A DNA stretch of 64,000 nucleotides from JAOPZW01 sp963788935. GTDB lineage: Bacteria > Actinomycetota > Thermoleophilia > Solirubrobacterales > Solirubrobacteraceae. This document shows positions 8,264-16,348 of this stretch, in pieces. The stretch covers positions 62,001-126,000 of the forward strand of contig CAWBIM010000003.1 in NCBI GenBank assembly GCA_963788935.1. The letters run 5' to 3'. Within the stretch, counting starts at the first letter, position 1; each line of letters begins with the position of its first letter. The notes below the pieces were generated by a model. It saw only the letters and a program-made list of their open reading frames with translations. It searched no databases and had not been told where the DNA came from. The position numbers and the translations under genes were made by a program.

Positions 8264-8839
8264 CTACCCCGCCGGGCGCGCGGCGAGCCAGTCGAGCAGC
8301 CCCCGGGCCGCCCGGCCGCGGTGGCTGATGGCGTCCTTCTCCTCCGGCGCGAGTTCGGCCATCGTGCGGCCGTCGGGGACGTCGTCGGGCAGGAACGCGG
8401 GGTCGTAGCCGAAGCCGCCGTCGCCGCGCGGCTCGGCCGCGAGGACGCCGGTGCAGCGACCCTCGAACACGCGCTCCTCGGCGCCGTCGACGAAGGCGAT
8501 GACGCACACGTACGCCAGCGCGCTGCCCGCCGGCGCGCGGTCGAGCAGCAGCGCGAGGTTCTCCTCGTCGGTCGCGTCCTCGCCGGCGAAACGCGCGGAG
8601 CGCACGCCGGGCGCGCCGCCGAGCGCGGCGGACTCGACGCCCGAGTCGTCCGCGATCGCCGGGCCGCCGGTCGCCGCCGCGGCGGCGCGCGCTTTGACGA
8701 GCGCGTTCTCCGCGAACGTCTCGCCGGTCTCGGGCGGCAGCACGACCTCGTCGGGGAGCGCGACGATCTCGAGCCCTTCGAGCAGGCCCGCGAACTCGCG
8801 GACCTTGTGCGCGTTGCGCGTCGAGAGCACGAGCCTCAT
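8264..8839 (-). CDS. rdgB: XTP/dITP diphosphatase (RdgB/HAM1)
   Basis: House-cleaning pyrophosphatase that removes ITP, dITP and XTP from nucleotide pools. 191 residues begin RLVLSTRNAHKVREF (the STxNxxK substrate motif), followed by TFAENALVKA, IADDSGVE, GVRSARFAG, GFGYDPAFL and the C-terminal SHRGRA motif; all expected residues are present. ATG overlaps the rph stop by 4 nt, so it is the third gene of murI-rph-rdgB. Confidence 0.96.
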   Translation of the reverse strand: MRLVLSTRNAHKVREFAGLLEGLEIVALPDEVVLPPETGETFAENALVKARAAAAATGGPAIADDSGVESAALGGAPGVRSARFAGEDATDEENLALLLDRAPAGSALAYVCVIAFVDGAEERVFEGRCTGVLAAEPRGDGGFGYDPAFLPDDVPDGRTMAELAPEEKDAISHRGRAARGLLDWLAARPAG

Positions 8840-9558
8840 GCCGCGTCGACCGCCGCGGCCTGGATCGCGCGCAACTCGCCGATCCCGCGCTCGGCGAGCA
8901 CGAGGAGGTCGTCGAGGTGCGCCCGCGAGAGCGGCGTGCGCTCGGCCGTGGCCTGCACCTCGATGAGCCCGCCTGCGCCGGTCATGACGATGTTCGCGTC
9001 GACCTCGGCGGTCGAGTCCTCCGCGTAGTCGAGGTCGAGCAGGGGCACGCCGCCGACGACGCCGCTCGACACCGCCGCGACCGAGTCGGACAGCGGCGAG
9101 CGCTTGACGTGCCCGCTGCCCTTGAGCCGCTCGCACGCGAGCGCGAGGGCGACCCACGCCCCGGTGACCGACGCGCAGCGCGTGCCGCCGTCGGCCTGCA
9201 GGACGTCGCAGTCGAGATAGATCGTGTTCTCGCCGAGCGCGGCGAAGTCGACCACGCCGCGGATCGCGCGGCCGATCAGCCGCTGGATCTCGATCGTGCG
9301 GCCGTCGGGCCGGCCCCGGGTCGCGTCGCGCGCCTTGCGTTCGCCGGTCGACGCCGGGAGCATCCCGTACTCCGCGGTGACCCACCCGCGCCCGCGACCC
9401 GCCAGCCATTTCGGCACGCCGGCCTGATGGGATGCGGTGCAGATCACGCGGGTCTCGCCCATCGTGATGAGCGCCGACCCGGTCGCCGTGCGCACGAAGC
9501 CCGGCTCGATCGTCGTCGGGCGCAGGGCGTCCGCGGCGCGGTCGTAGGAGCGGCTCAT
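8836..9558 (-). CDS. rph: Ribonuclease PH
   Basis: Phosphorolytic 3'-5' exoribonuclease that trims tRNA 3' ends. 240 residues with the family's GSALITMGETRVIC, the RGWVTAEYGMLPAST catalytic strand, the GRTIEIQRLIGRAIR phosphate/RNA-binding stretch and DCDVLQADGGTR. Length is standard. Start ATG at 9558 overlaps the murI stop by 4 nt (ATGA) and its stop overlaps rdgB likewise. Confidence 0.97.
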   Translation of the reverse strand: MSRSYDRAADALRPTTIEPGFVRTATGSALITMGETRVICTASHQAGVPKWLAGRGRGWVTAEYGMLPASTGERKARDATRGRPDGRTIEIQRLIGRAIRGVVDFAALGENTIYLDCDVLQADGGTRCASVTGAWVALALACERLKGSGHVKRSPLSDSVAAVSSGVVGGVPLLDLDYAEDSTAEVDANIVMTGAGGLIEVQATAERTPLSRAHLDDLLVLAERGIGELRAIQAAAVDAA

Positions 9559-10421
9559 GCCGCGGCCACGGCGCGCAGCGCGACGTGCTCGACGTCGCCG
9601 AGCGGCAGTTGCAGGAAGCGGGTGCCGAGCGCGCGGAACGCGTCGACGTCGCCCGTGCACAGGAAGCGGTAGTCGCCCTCGGCGTCGGTCCGCGGGTTGC
9701 CCAGCGAGCGCGCGCTGAGGGCGTGCTCGACCTGGCGGGCGAGCGCGCTGCCCGACGTGACGATCTCCACGCCGCGGCCGAGCATCCGCTGGAGCATCGG
9801 CCGGATCAGGGGGTAGTGCGTGCAGCCGAGGATCACGGTGTCGACCTCCGCCGCGCGCAGCGGCGCGACGTAGGCGCGCACCGTCTCCACCACGTCGTCG
9901 TCGAACGGGAACCCGCGCTGGATGATCGGCGCGAGGTCGGGGCACGGCACGGCGACGAGGCTGACGTGCGGGTCGACCGTCGCGAGCGCCTCGGCGTATG
10001 CGCCGCTCGCGACCGTCGCCGGCGTGGCCAGCAGGCCGATCCGCCCGCTGCGCGTGGCCGCGACCGCGCCGACCGCCTCGGGCCGGACGACCGCGAGCAC
10101 GTCGACGCCGAGCGTCGTCTCCATCATCCGCCGCCGCAGCGCGGGCAGCGCCGCCGCCGTCGCCGTGTTGCACGCGACGACCAGGAGCTTCACCGCGCGG
10201 GCGACGAGCTCCTCGGCGATCTCCGCGCAGAAGCGCTCGAGCTCGGCCGGCGTGCGCTCGCCGTAGGGGAAGCGCGCCGTGTCGCCGAGGTACACGAAGT
10301 CCTCGTGCGGCAGGGAGACGAGCAGCTCGTGGAGCACGGTGAGCCCGCCGACGCCCGAGTCGAACACGCCGATCGGGCGGGCGCGGCTCGCGGCGGACGG
10401 CGGCGCGGGCACGGCGCTCAT
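9555..10421 (-). CDS. murI: Glutamate racemase
   Basis: Supplies D-glutamate for peptidoglycan. 288 residues; PIGVFDSGVGGLTVL near 16-30 with the catalytic Asp, VVACNTATA with the first catalytic Cys, and GCTHYPLI with the second Cys and His, so the two-base mechanism is intact. First gene of the murI-rph-rdgB operon, a pairing frequently seen in actinobacteria. Confidence 0.96.
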   Translation of the reverse strand: MSAVPAPPSAASRARPIGVFDSGVGGLTVLHELLVSLPHEDFVYLGDTARFPYGERTPAELERFCAEIAEELVARAVKLLVVACNTATAAALPALRRRMMETTLGVDVLAVVRPEAVGAVAATRSGRIGLLATPATVASGAYAEALATVDPHVSLVAVPCPDLAPIIQRGFPFDDDVVETVRAYVAPLRAAEVDTVILGCTHYPLIRPMLQRMLGRGVEIVTSGSALARQVEHALSARSLGNPRTDAEGDYRFLCTGDVDAFRALGTRFLQLPLGDVEHVALRAVAAA

Positions 10422-10447
10422 GGTAGGCGCCGCGCCCGGTCGGCCGG

Positions 10448-10690
10448 TCAGCGGCCGGGAGCCTTGGCGACGACGCCGTCGATGGCCTTCTTGAGCTCGT
10501 CGGTCACCTTCTTGGCGATCGCCGTGCCCTCCGAGTGGTTCGTCGTGGCGGCCACGATGCCGCCCATGATCGCCGCCACGAGCAGGATCAGCGCGACGTA
10601 CTCGACCGTTCCCTGGCCCGCCTGGCCGGCCAGCCGCTCACGCCACAGCATCAGCGCGGCGTGCCCGCGGCCCATCATCCGGTAGCCCAT
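10448..10690 (-). CDS. Flp/TadE-type pilin-like small protein
   Basis: 80 residues with a short basic leader, then GQAGQGTVEYVALILLVAAIMGGIVAA: the G-x4-E-Y-hydrophobic pattern of class III (Flp/prepilin) signal peptides and pseudopilins. The C-terminal half is Lys-rich and helical. ATG at 10690 has a GGAGGAA Shine-Dalgarno, so the longer form starting at 10786 is rejected. No Tad assembly genes are visible nearby, so it may depend on machinery elsewhere or be a membrane protein of other function. Confidence 0.75.
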   Translation of the reverse strand: MGYRMMGRGHAALMLWRERLAGQAGQGTVEYVALILLVAAIMGGIVAATTNHSEGTAIAKKVTDELKKAIDGVVAKAPGR

Positions 10691-10788
10691 TCCTCGTTCC
10701 TCCTTGACATCCGATCTTCGGGACGGGTCGGAGTCTGCGGAGGAGGGTGTGACGGCGAAAGACCGTGACTGTGAAGAATCACGCACGA

Positions 10789-11764
10789 ATGCGTGCCCTC
10801 ATCGTGACGAGCATGTGGCCCAGCCCGGCCGCGCCCGCGCTCGGGACCTTCGTGCGCGACCAGGTCTCCGCGCTGCAGGCCCTGCCCGGCGTCGAGGTCG
10901 AGGTCTTCGCCTTCCCGCCCAAGGGCTACGTCCGCGCCGCGCGGGAGCTCCGGCGGCGCTATCGCGGCGAGCGCTTCGACGTCGTCCACGCCCACTTCGG
11001 CCTCACGGCGTGGCCCGCGCTCGCCGTCCGGCACGCCACGCGGGTCGTCACGCTCCACGGCACCGACCTGCGCCACCCGCGCTCGCGGCGCATCACCTCG
11101 GCCGCCCTGCGGCCGTTACGACCTCGTGGCCGCCGTCAGCCCCGAGCTCGCGCGCGAGGTCCCCGGCGCCGGCGGGCGCCGGCGGGTCGCCGTCCTGCCG
11201 TGCGGGGTCGACCTCGACCGCTTCGTGCCGATCCCGCGCCCCGAGGCCCGCGAGCGCCTCGGGCTCGACCGCGACGGCCGCTACCTCCTCTTCGCCGCCG
11301 ACCCCGCCCGGCCCGCGAAGCGCCCGGACCGCGCGCGCGAGCTCGCCGACGCCACCGGCGCGCAGCTGCTCACCCTCGGCCGGGTCGAGCCGTTCGAGGT
11401 CCCCGACTGGGTCAACGCCGCGAACGCCGTCGTCGTGCCCTCCGACCACGAGGGCTTCGGCCTCGCCGTCCTCGAGGCGCTCGCCTGCGACGTGCCGGTG
11501 CTCGCGACCCGCGTCGGCAACCACGCGGTCGCGCTCGACGGGGTCGCCGGAGCGCTCTGCGCGCCGTACGACATGGACGCGTGGAGCGCGGTCCTGCGCG
11601 GGCATCTGGACACCGCCGAACCACGGGTCGCGGGCCGCGCGCGAGCGGCCCTGTGGTCGGCCGAGCGGATGGCGAAACGCGTGCTCGACGCGTGGATCGA
11701 GGTGTCCGGTGCGCCGCTATACTCGCGAACCGAGGCGCCGAACAACGGCGCCGTTTCCATATGA
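10789..11764 (+). CDS. Glycosyltransferase (GT4-like), frameshifted
   Basis: N-terminal GT-B fold (RALIVTSMWPSPAAPALGTFVRDQ, VVHAHFGLTAWPAL, VVTLHGTDLRHP) in one frame and the C-terminal nucleotide-sugar domain (AVSPELAREV, VVVPSDHEGFGLAVLEALACDVPVLA) in the next. Removing one C at 11113-11114 restores AALRRYDLVAAVSPEL and a single protein of about 324 residues that ends at 11764. Probably transfers a sugar to a cell-surface acceptor. The stop overlaps the next ATG by 4 nt. The extra base fits the window-wide insertion pattern. Confidence 0.82.
11718..11723 (+). promoter_or_regulatory. TATACT -10 box inside the glycosyltransferase end
   Basis: Near-consensus -10 located 37 nt before the ATG at 11761; could give the zinc-ribbon gene its own transcript in addition to coupling with the upstream gene. 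Confidence 0.4.
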
Positions 11765-12492
11765 AGCGCCTGCTGCCACGACCGCCGCGCCGGCGCGCGA
11801 ACCGTCCGCAGGAAGGCACCGAGGAGGCACCGCAGACCGCCGAGGCGCCGCCCACCGAGGTCCAGCCCGCCGTCCCGGCGGGCGCCGAGCCTGCCGACCC
11901 CGTCGCGCCCCGCCCCACCTTCCGCAACCGCGGCCGGCTCCGCCGACGCCTGCGGTTCCTGCGCCGCGTCCGCGAGCTCGGCTTCCGCGACCTCGGCGGC
12001 CTGGTCTTCGACCAGCACAAGTTCGACCGCCAGAACGTCGACCTCGTCCGCGGCAAGGTCGCGGCGCTCGCCGCGGTCGACGCCGAGCTGCGCACCCTCG
12101 AGGAGGCGCTCGGCGAGAAGCGCGACGTCACCGAGCTGCGCGAGCCGGGCATCACCGCGTGCCCGCGCTGCGGCACGCTCCACGGCAGCGACGCGCACTA
12201 CTGCCCGTCGTGCGGCCTCGCCCTGACCGGCGCGCGCACGATCGCCGCCGACGTCGGCGAAGGCGTCCACGGCTCGCGCGCACCGGTCCAGCCGGCCCTG
12301 CCTCCCGGCCCCGAGCCCGCGTCCGGCGAGCGCGAGGCGGCCGGCGCCTCCGACTCCGAGCCCGACCGCGACGGCCGCGAGCGCAGCCGGCGCGAGCCCG
12401 ACCCGCGCCGCGACCCCCGCGACGACGCCCCGCGCACCGGCGCCGAGCAGCCGACGGCCGTCGTCCGGCCCTCCGACCGCCCGGACGCGTGA
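11761..12492 (+). CDS. Zinc-ribbon protein with charged tail
   Basis: 243 residues, not a named family. A basic N terminus and Pro/Glu-rich stretch (to about 60) lead to an Arg-rich helical segment (RGRLRRRLRFLRRVRELG) and a helix ending at the zinc ribbon CPRCG...CPSCG (about 138-160). The C-terminal 80 residues are disordered and rich in Arg, Asp, Glu, Pro. Start overlaps the glycosyltransferase stop (ATGA) and its own stop overlaps the next GTG (GTGA), so three genes are coupled. Confidence 0.75.
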   Translation: MKRLLPRPPRRRANRPQEGTEEAPQTAEAPPTEVQPAVPAGAEPADPVAPRPTFRNRGRLRRRLRFLRRVRELGFRDLGGLVFDQHKFDRQNVDLVRGKVAALAAVDAELRTLEEALGEKRDVTELREPGITACPRCGTLHGSDAHYCPSCGLALTGARTIAADVGEGVHGSRAPVQPALPPGPEPASGEREAAGASDSEPDRDGRERSRREPDPRRDPRDDAPRTGAEQPTAVVRPSDRPDA

Positions 12493-12944
12493 CCGCGACC
12501 GCTCCAGCTCCCGCACGCGGCACGGCCTGCCCGCGCTGCGGCGCGCACCTCGCCGACGACCAGGCCTGGTGTCTGAACTGCGGCGACGCCGCCCGCACCC
12601 GGCTCGTCCCGACGCCGAACTGGCGCCTCCCGCTGGCCGTCGCGGCCGTCGTCGCGACGCTCGCGCTCCTCGCGATCGCGATCTCCTTCATCCAGCTCAC
12701 GCGCGACGACGCGCCGGTCACGCCGACGGCCGCGACCGCGCCGGCCGCCACCCCCGCGCCCACGACGACCGCGCCACCGGCCGCGACCGCCACGACGGCC
12801 CCGGCCACCACACCGGGGGCCACGGCCACCACCCCCGGGGCAACGGCGACGACGCCCGGGGCCACAGCCACCACGCCCGGGGCCACGGCCACCACCCCCG
12901 GCGCCACGGCCACGACCCCGGCGCCACGCACCACCACGCCCTGA
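12489..12944 (+). CDS. Zinc-ribbon membrane protein with Thr/Ala/Pro repeat tail
   Basis: 151 residues: N-terminal zinc ribbon (CPRCG at about 13-17, CLNCG at about 29-33), one transmembrane helix (LAVAAVVATLALLAIAISFI, about 50-70) and a low-complexity external tail ending in five GATATTP heptads. The tail resembles a glycosylated stalk or wall-spanning segment. GTG start overlaps the upstream stop by 4 nt; the tandem glycosyltransferase and zinc-ribbon context suggests an envelope function, which is inference. Confidence 0.75.
   Translation: MTATAPAPARGTACPRCGAHLADDQAWCLNCGDAARTRLVPTPNWRLPLAVAAVVATLALLAIAISFIQLTRDDAPVTPTAATAPAATPAPTTTAPPAATATTAPATTPGATATTPGATATTPGATATTPGATATTPGATATTPAPRTTTP
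12816..12920 (+). repeat. Five tandem 21-nt repeats inside a coding region
   Basis: Unit approximates GGGGCCACGGCCACCACCCC plus one base and encodes GATATTP. The copies differ at synonymous positions, so the array is old enough to have drifted but is in frame throughout; copy number may vary between strains. Confidence 0.85.
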
Positions 12945-12961
12945 CGCGGGCGAACGCGCGG

Positions 12962-13984
12962 CTAGGAGGCGAACGCGGGCCAGCGCTCGGCGAGCCGCTC
13001 CGCCGCGGCCGTCGCGAGCGGGTGCACCGCCAGCGCCGGGTCGGCGGCCGGGGCCGTCTCCGCCCCGAGCACCTCGAGCGAGGCGACGAGCGACGTCGCG
13101 AGCCCCGCGAGGTCGTAGCCGCCCTCGAGCACGAGCCCGGCCGGCACGCCGAGCTCCTCGGCCAGCCGCCGGACCGAGGCCGTCATCGCCGCGAAGCCCT
13201 CGGCGGTGCACGCACAGCTGCCGAGCGGGTCGGCGCGGTGGGCGTCGTAGCCCGCCGACACGAGCACGATCCCCGGGCGGTACGCGCGGCCGAGCGGCAC
13301 CACGACGTGCTCGACGAGCGAGCCGAAGACCTCGTCGCCCGAGCCGGGCGGGACCGGCATGTTGACCGTGTAGCCGACGCCCGCCCCCGAGCCGACGTCG
13401 GAGGCCGGGCCGGTGCCCGGATAGAGCGGCGACTGGTGGATCGAGCAGAACAGGACCGCGTCGGTCTCGTGGAAGGTGTCGTTCGTCCCGTTGCCGTGGT
13501 GCACGTCGAAGTCGACGATCAGCACGCGCTCCAGGCCGTGCGCGTCGAGCGCGTGCCGGGCCGCGACGGCGATGTGGTTGAACAGGCAGAAGCCCATGCC
13601 CTGTGACGGCTCGGCGTGGTGGCCGGGCGGCCGATGGACGGCCGCGCCGAAGCGCGCCTCGCCGGCGACGAGCGCGTCGACCATGGCGACCGCGCCACCG
13701 GTCGAGTGCAGCGCGCACTCCCACGACCCCGAGGACAGAACGGTGTCCATGTCGAGGCTCCCGCCGCCGCGCAGCGAGAGGGACTCGATCCGCTGGACGT
13801 AGCCGGAGGGGTGCACGGCCTCGAGGACGGCCCGCTTGACCGCCGGCGACTCCCGGACGTCCCACCCCAGCCAGTCGCGCGCGCCGAGCGCGGCCTCGAT
13901 CGCCTCGATCCGCTCGACGCGCTCGGGGTGCGCGCCGGTCTCGTGATCGTGCGAGGACGGGTGCCGGAAGAGGATCGGGGCCAC
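12962..13984 (-). CDS. Histone deacetylase-superfamily protein (AcuC/HDAC-like)
   Basis: Zn-dependent amidohydrolase removing acetyl groups from lysines or polyamines. 340 residues: HPSSHDHETGAHPERVERI at the N terminus, RPPGHHAEPSQGMGFCLFN with the catalytic His pair, DFDVHHGNGT with the zinc Asp and His, and SAGYDAHRADPLG with the second zinc Asp. All ligands are present. Start GTG at 13984 is set by a TACGGT box 8 nt upstream on the minus strand that is part of the symmetric promoter shared with nadB. Confidence 0.9.
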   Translation of the reverse strand: MAPILFRHPSSHDHETGAHPERVERIEAIEAALGARDWLGWDVRESPAVKRAVLEAVHPSGYVQRIESLSLRGGGSLDMDTVLSSGSWECALHSTGGAVAMVDALVAGEARFGAAVHRPPGHHAEPSQGMGFCLFNHIAVAARHALDAHGLERVLIVDFDVHHGNGTNDTFHETDAVLFCSIHQSPLYPGTGPASDVGSGAGVGYTVNMPVPPGSGDEVFGSLVEHVVVPLGRAYRPGIVLVSAGYDAHRADPLGSCACTAEGFAAMTASVRRLAEELGVPAGLVLEGGYDLAGLATSLVASLEVLGAETAPAADPALAVHPLATAAAERLAERWPAFAS

Positions 13985-14005
13985 GGTGGCGTACCGTACC
14001 CACCG
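13985..14005. promoter_or_regulatory. Symmetric bidirectional leaderless promoter
   Basis: The 21 nt between two divergent start codons contain TACCGT on the plus strand (13992-13997) and TACGGT on the minus strand (13993-13998). Each hexamer ends exactly 8 nt before its start codon, so one palindromic -10 element can drive leaderless transcription both ways. Confidence 0.65.
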
Positions 14006-15455
14006 ATGCCGCGCGCGCGCATCGAGGCCGAGATCGCCGTCGTGGGCGCCGGCGCGGCCGGTCTCTACGCCGCGCTGACCGCGGCGCGCACGGGCGCCCG
14101 CGTCGCGCTCGTCAGCGCGACCCCGCTCGCGCGGACCGCGAGCTACTGGGCGCAGGGCGGCATCGCCGCCGCCCTCGCCGTCGACGACTCGCCCGACCGC
14201 CACCGCGAGGACACCGAGCGCGCCGGCCGCGCGCTCGTGCGGACGAGCGCCGCCGCCGTCCTGTGCCGCGACGCGCCCGGCATCGTCGCCGACCTCGAGG
14301 GCCTCGGGGTTCACTTCGACGCCGACCGGCACGGCAACCTCGCGCTCGGGCTCGAGGGCGGCCACAGCCTGCGCCGGGTCGTGCACGCGGGCGGCAGCGC
14401 AACCGGCCGGCGCGTCGTCCGCCACCTCTCCGCGCTCGTCGCCGAGGCCGAGTCCGTGGAGGTCCTCGAGGGCTCGCGCGCCGCCGTCGTGTGGACCGCC
14501 GACGGGCGCTGCGTCGGGGTCGTCTGCGAGGACGGGCGCAGCGTCCGCGCCCGCGGCGTGGTGCTCGCCACCGGCGGGTCGGCGGCGCTGTGGTCGCGGA
14601 CGACGAACCCGCCCGGCTCGCTCGGCATCGGCCTGCTGCTCGCCCACGACGCGGGCGCGGCGCTCGCCGACCTCGAGTTCATGCAGTTCCATCCGACCGC
14701 CGTGACCGGCATCACCGGCCGCGAGGGCTTCCTCGTCACGGAGGCGATCCGCGGCGAGGGCGCGCGGCTGCTCGGGGCGGACGGCGAGCGCTTCGTGGAC
14801 GAGCTCGCCCCGCGCGACGAGGTCGCGCGGGCGATCTGGGAGCGGATGACGGCGACGGGCCGGACGTCGGTCGACCTCGACATGCGCGACGTGGATCCGA
14901 TGCTGTTCCCGAACGTCGTCGGCGCGCTGCAGGAGGCGGGCCTGGACCCGACGCGCGAGCTCGTCCCGGTCGCGCCGGCCGCGCACTACGGCATGGGCGG
15001 GATCGTCTCCGACCTCGACGGCGCGACCACCGTGCCGGGGCTCTACGCCGTCGGCGAGTCGGCGTGCACCGGGCCTGCACGGGGCCAACCGGCTGGCCTC
15101 GAACTCGCTGAGCGAGTGCTTCGTCTTCGGCGCCCGCGCCGCGCGGGCCGCCCTGAGCGAGCCGCACGCCGAGCCGGGCGAGCCGCCCGCCGCTCCCGAG
15201 CTGCCCGCCCCGTCGCGGGCCTCGCGCGAGGCGCTGTGGCGCGACGCCGGCCTCGTGCGCGCCCGCGAGGGGCTCGAGCGCCTGCGCGACGACCCCTACC
15301 CGCTCGTCCGCCTGATCGCCGCCCACGCCCTCATGCGCGAGGAGACGCGCGGCGCGCACATCCGCGCCGACTTCCCCGCCACCGACCCGGCGCTCGACTT
15401 CCATCACTCCGTCAGCCGCCCGGGAGCCGCCCGCGGCTACGAGCGCTGGACGTGA
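14006..15455 (+). CDS. nadB: L-aspartate oxidase, frameshifted near the C terminus
   Basis: FAD enzyme oxidising aspartate to iminoaspartate, the first step of de novo NAD synthesis. Dinucleotide fold EIAVVGAGAAGLYAALTAA at the N terminus; SYWAQGGIAAAL, RRVVHAGGSATGR, FMQFHPTAV and RGEGARLLG are all family motifs. After GLYAVGESACTG an extra G in 15071-15073 shifts the frame; removing it restores LHGANRLASNSLSE and an end at 15455 (482 residues). nadA and nadC are not in view. Leaderless start from the shared promoter. Confidence 0.9.
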
Positions 15456-15826
15456 CGGGCGGCGTCGACCCCGGGCTCGAGGGCGTCCCCGCGACGCTTC
15501 TGTGGACGCTCTGGCGCCTACCGCCCGCCGCCCTGGACGTGGACGCTCGACCGCGCCGAGGCGCGGCGGATCGCGGCCATCGCGGGCGTCGCCGGCCTGC
15601 GCGCGGTGCCCTGCCGCGCGGGCGCGGAGGCGGGTACGGGTCCCTCGTTCCGCTCGCGACGCGCGCGCCGTTCGCCCGCACCGCATTGCTGTCCATTTGG
15701 GCCGCTCGGTTCGAGACCGCTTAACCGGAACTCAACAGAAGGCCCATTTTCGCCTTCACAGAGGCCCGCCATCATCCGCGGTCCGAGGGGTCGGGAGCCA
15801 ACGCTCGAGGAGAACGAGAGAGGCTC
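15456..15826. other. Intergenic stretch, possibly with a decayed coding remnant
   Basis: A GTG at 15452 overlaps the nadB stop and opens a frame (TGGVDPGLEGVPATLLWTLW) that resembles the start of some class I methyltransferases, but it soon becomes Arg-rich; another frame near 15530-15610 encodes LDRAEARRIAAIAGVAGLRA. I cannot join them into a credible protein. The last 100 nt are less GC-biased and form the leader of the next gene, with AGGAG before its ATG. Confidence 0.4.
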
Positions 15827-16258
15827 ATGTATCAGGTCAGTAGGGCGATCTATCGCGAGCTTTCGCGTGACATCGCCGGGGGTCGAGAGTCCCACGAGGC
15901 CGTGCTTCGCATCTGTGAGGCCACGGTCGAGCGCATGGTCGGCGACCAGCACTACTTCGCCAAGCCCGCGCGCACCCTGTTCCGCGACCTCCGCCCCCAC
16001 TTCGACATCGGCGACTGGCCGCGCGTGTGGAACATCGTGCAGGGCTACGTCGGTGCCACCCAGGAGCTGCTCGAGCGGCTGCCGCGCACCGGCCTCGACG
16101 CCAACGGCAACCCGCTGCAGTGCCGCGCGACGACGCGTCGCGGGACCCCGTGCCAGCGGGTCCCGCTGCACACGAACGGCTACTGCCCGTCGCACCAGCA
16201 CCTGGCCGAGACGGAGGAGGTCGAGGTCCTGGCGGCGTCCGCACCGCTCGCGGCGTAG
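15827..16258 (+). CDS. Hypothetical protein with C-terminal Cys/His motif
   Basis: 143 residues, not a named family to me. The N-terminal two thirds are helical (AIYRELSRDIAGG, AVLRICEATVERMV, LLERLPR). The end has CRATTRRGTPCQRVPLHTNG followed by YCPSHQ: a C-x8-C-x11-C-x2-H spacing like small zinc-binding motifs. ATG at 15827 has AGGAG about 18 nt upstream and GAGAG closer in. It has its own long leader, unlike the leaderless genes around it. Confidence 0.75.
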   Translation: MYQVSRAIYRELSRDIAGGRESHEAVLRICEATVERMVGDQHYFAKPARTLFRDLRPHFDIGDWPRVWNIVQGYVGATQELLERLPRTGLDANGNPLQCRATTRRGTPCQRVPLHTNGYCPSHQHLAETEEVEVLAASAPLAA

Positions 16259-16334
16259 CGCGCGGGCGGAGCGGACCCGCCGGGCCTCGCAGCCGCGCCC
16301 GTTGGGGCGGCGGCGGCGGCGGACCGGCGGGGTA

Positions 16335-16340
16335 TACCTT
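16335..16340 (+). promoter_or_regulatory. -10 box of leaderless promoter for hyuA
   Basis: TACCTT (inside GTATACCTT) ends 8 nt before the ATG at 16349. Confidence 0.6.
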
Positions 16341-16348
16341 CCCGGGCC

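Noticed and set aside
12811..12925. Possible CRISPR-like array
   Set aside because: Repeats are contiguous 21-mers without spacers and encode an in-frame heptad repeat.
10704..12944. A 746-codon open frame on the plus strand
   Set aside because: It runs out of frame through the glycosyltransferase and zinc-ribbon genes; its product is mostly Arg/Ala/Pro low complexity until it joins the real membrane protein frame at 12489.
15690..15740. tRNA T-arm-like GGTTCGAGACC
   Set aside because: No cloverleaf with acceptor stem or anticodon arm can be built around it.
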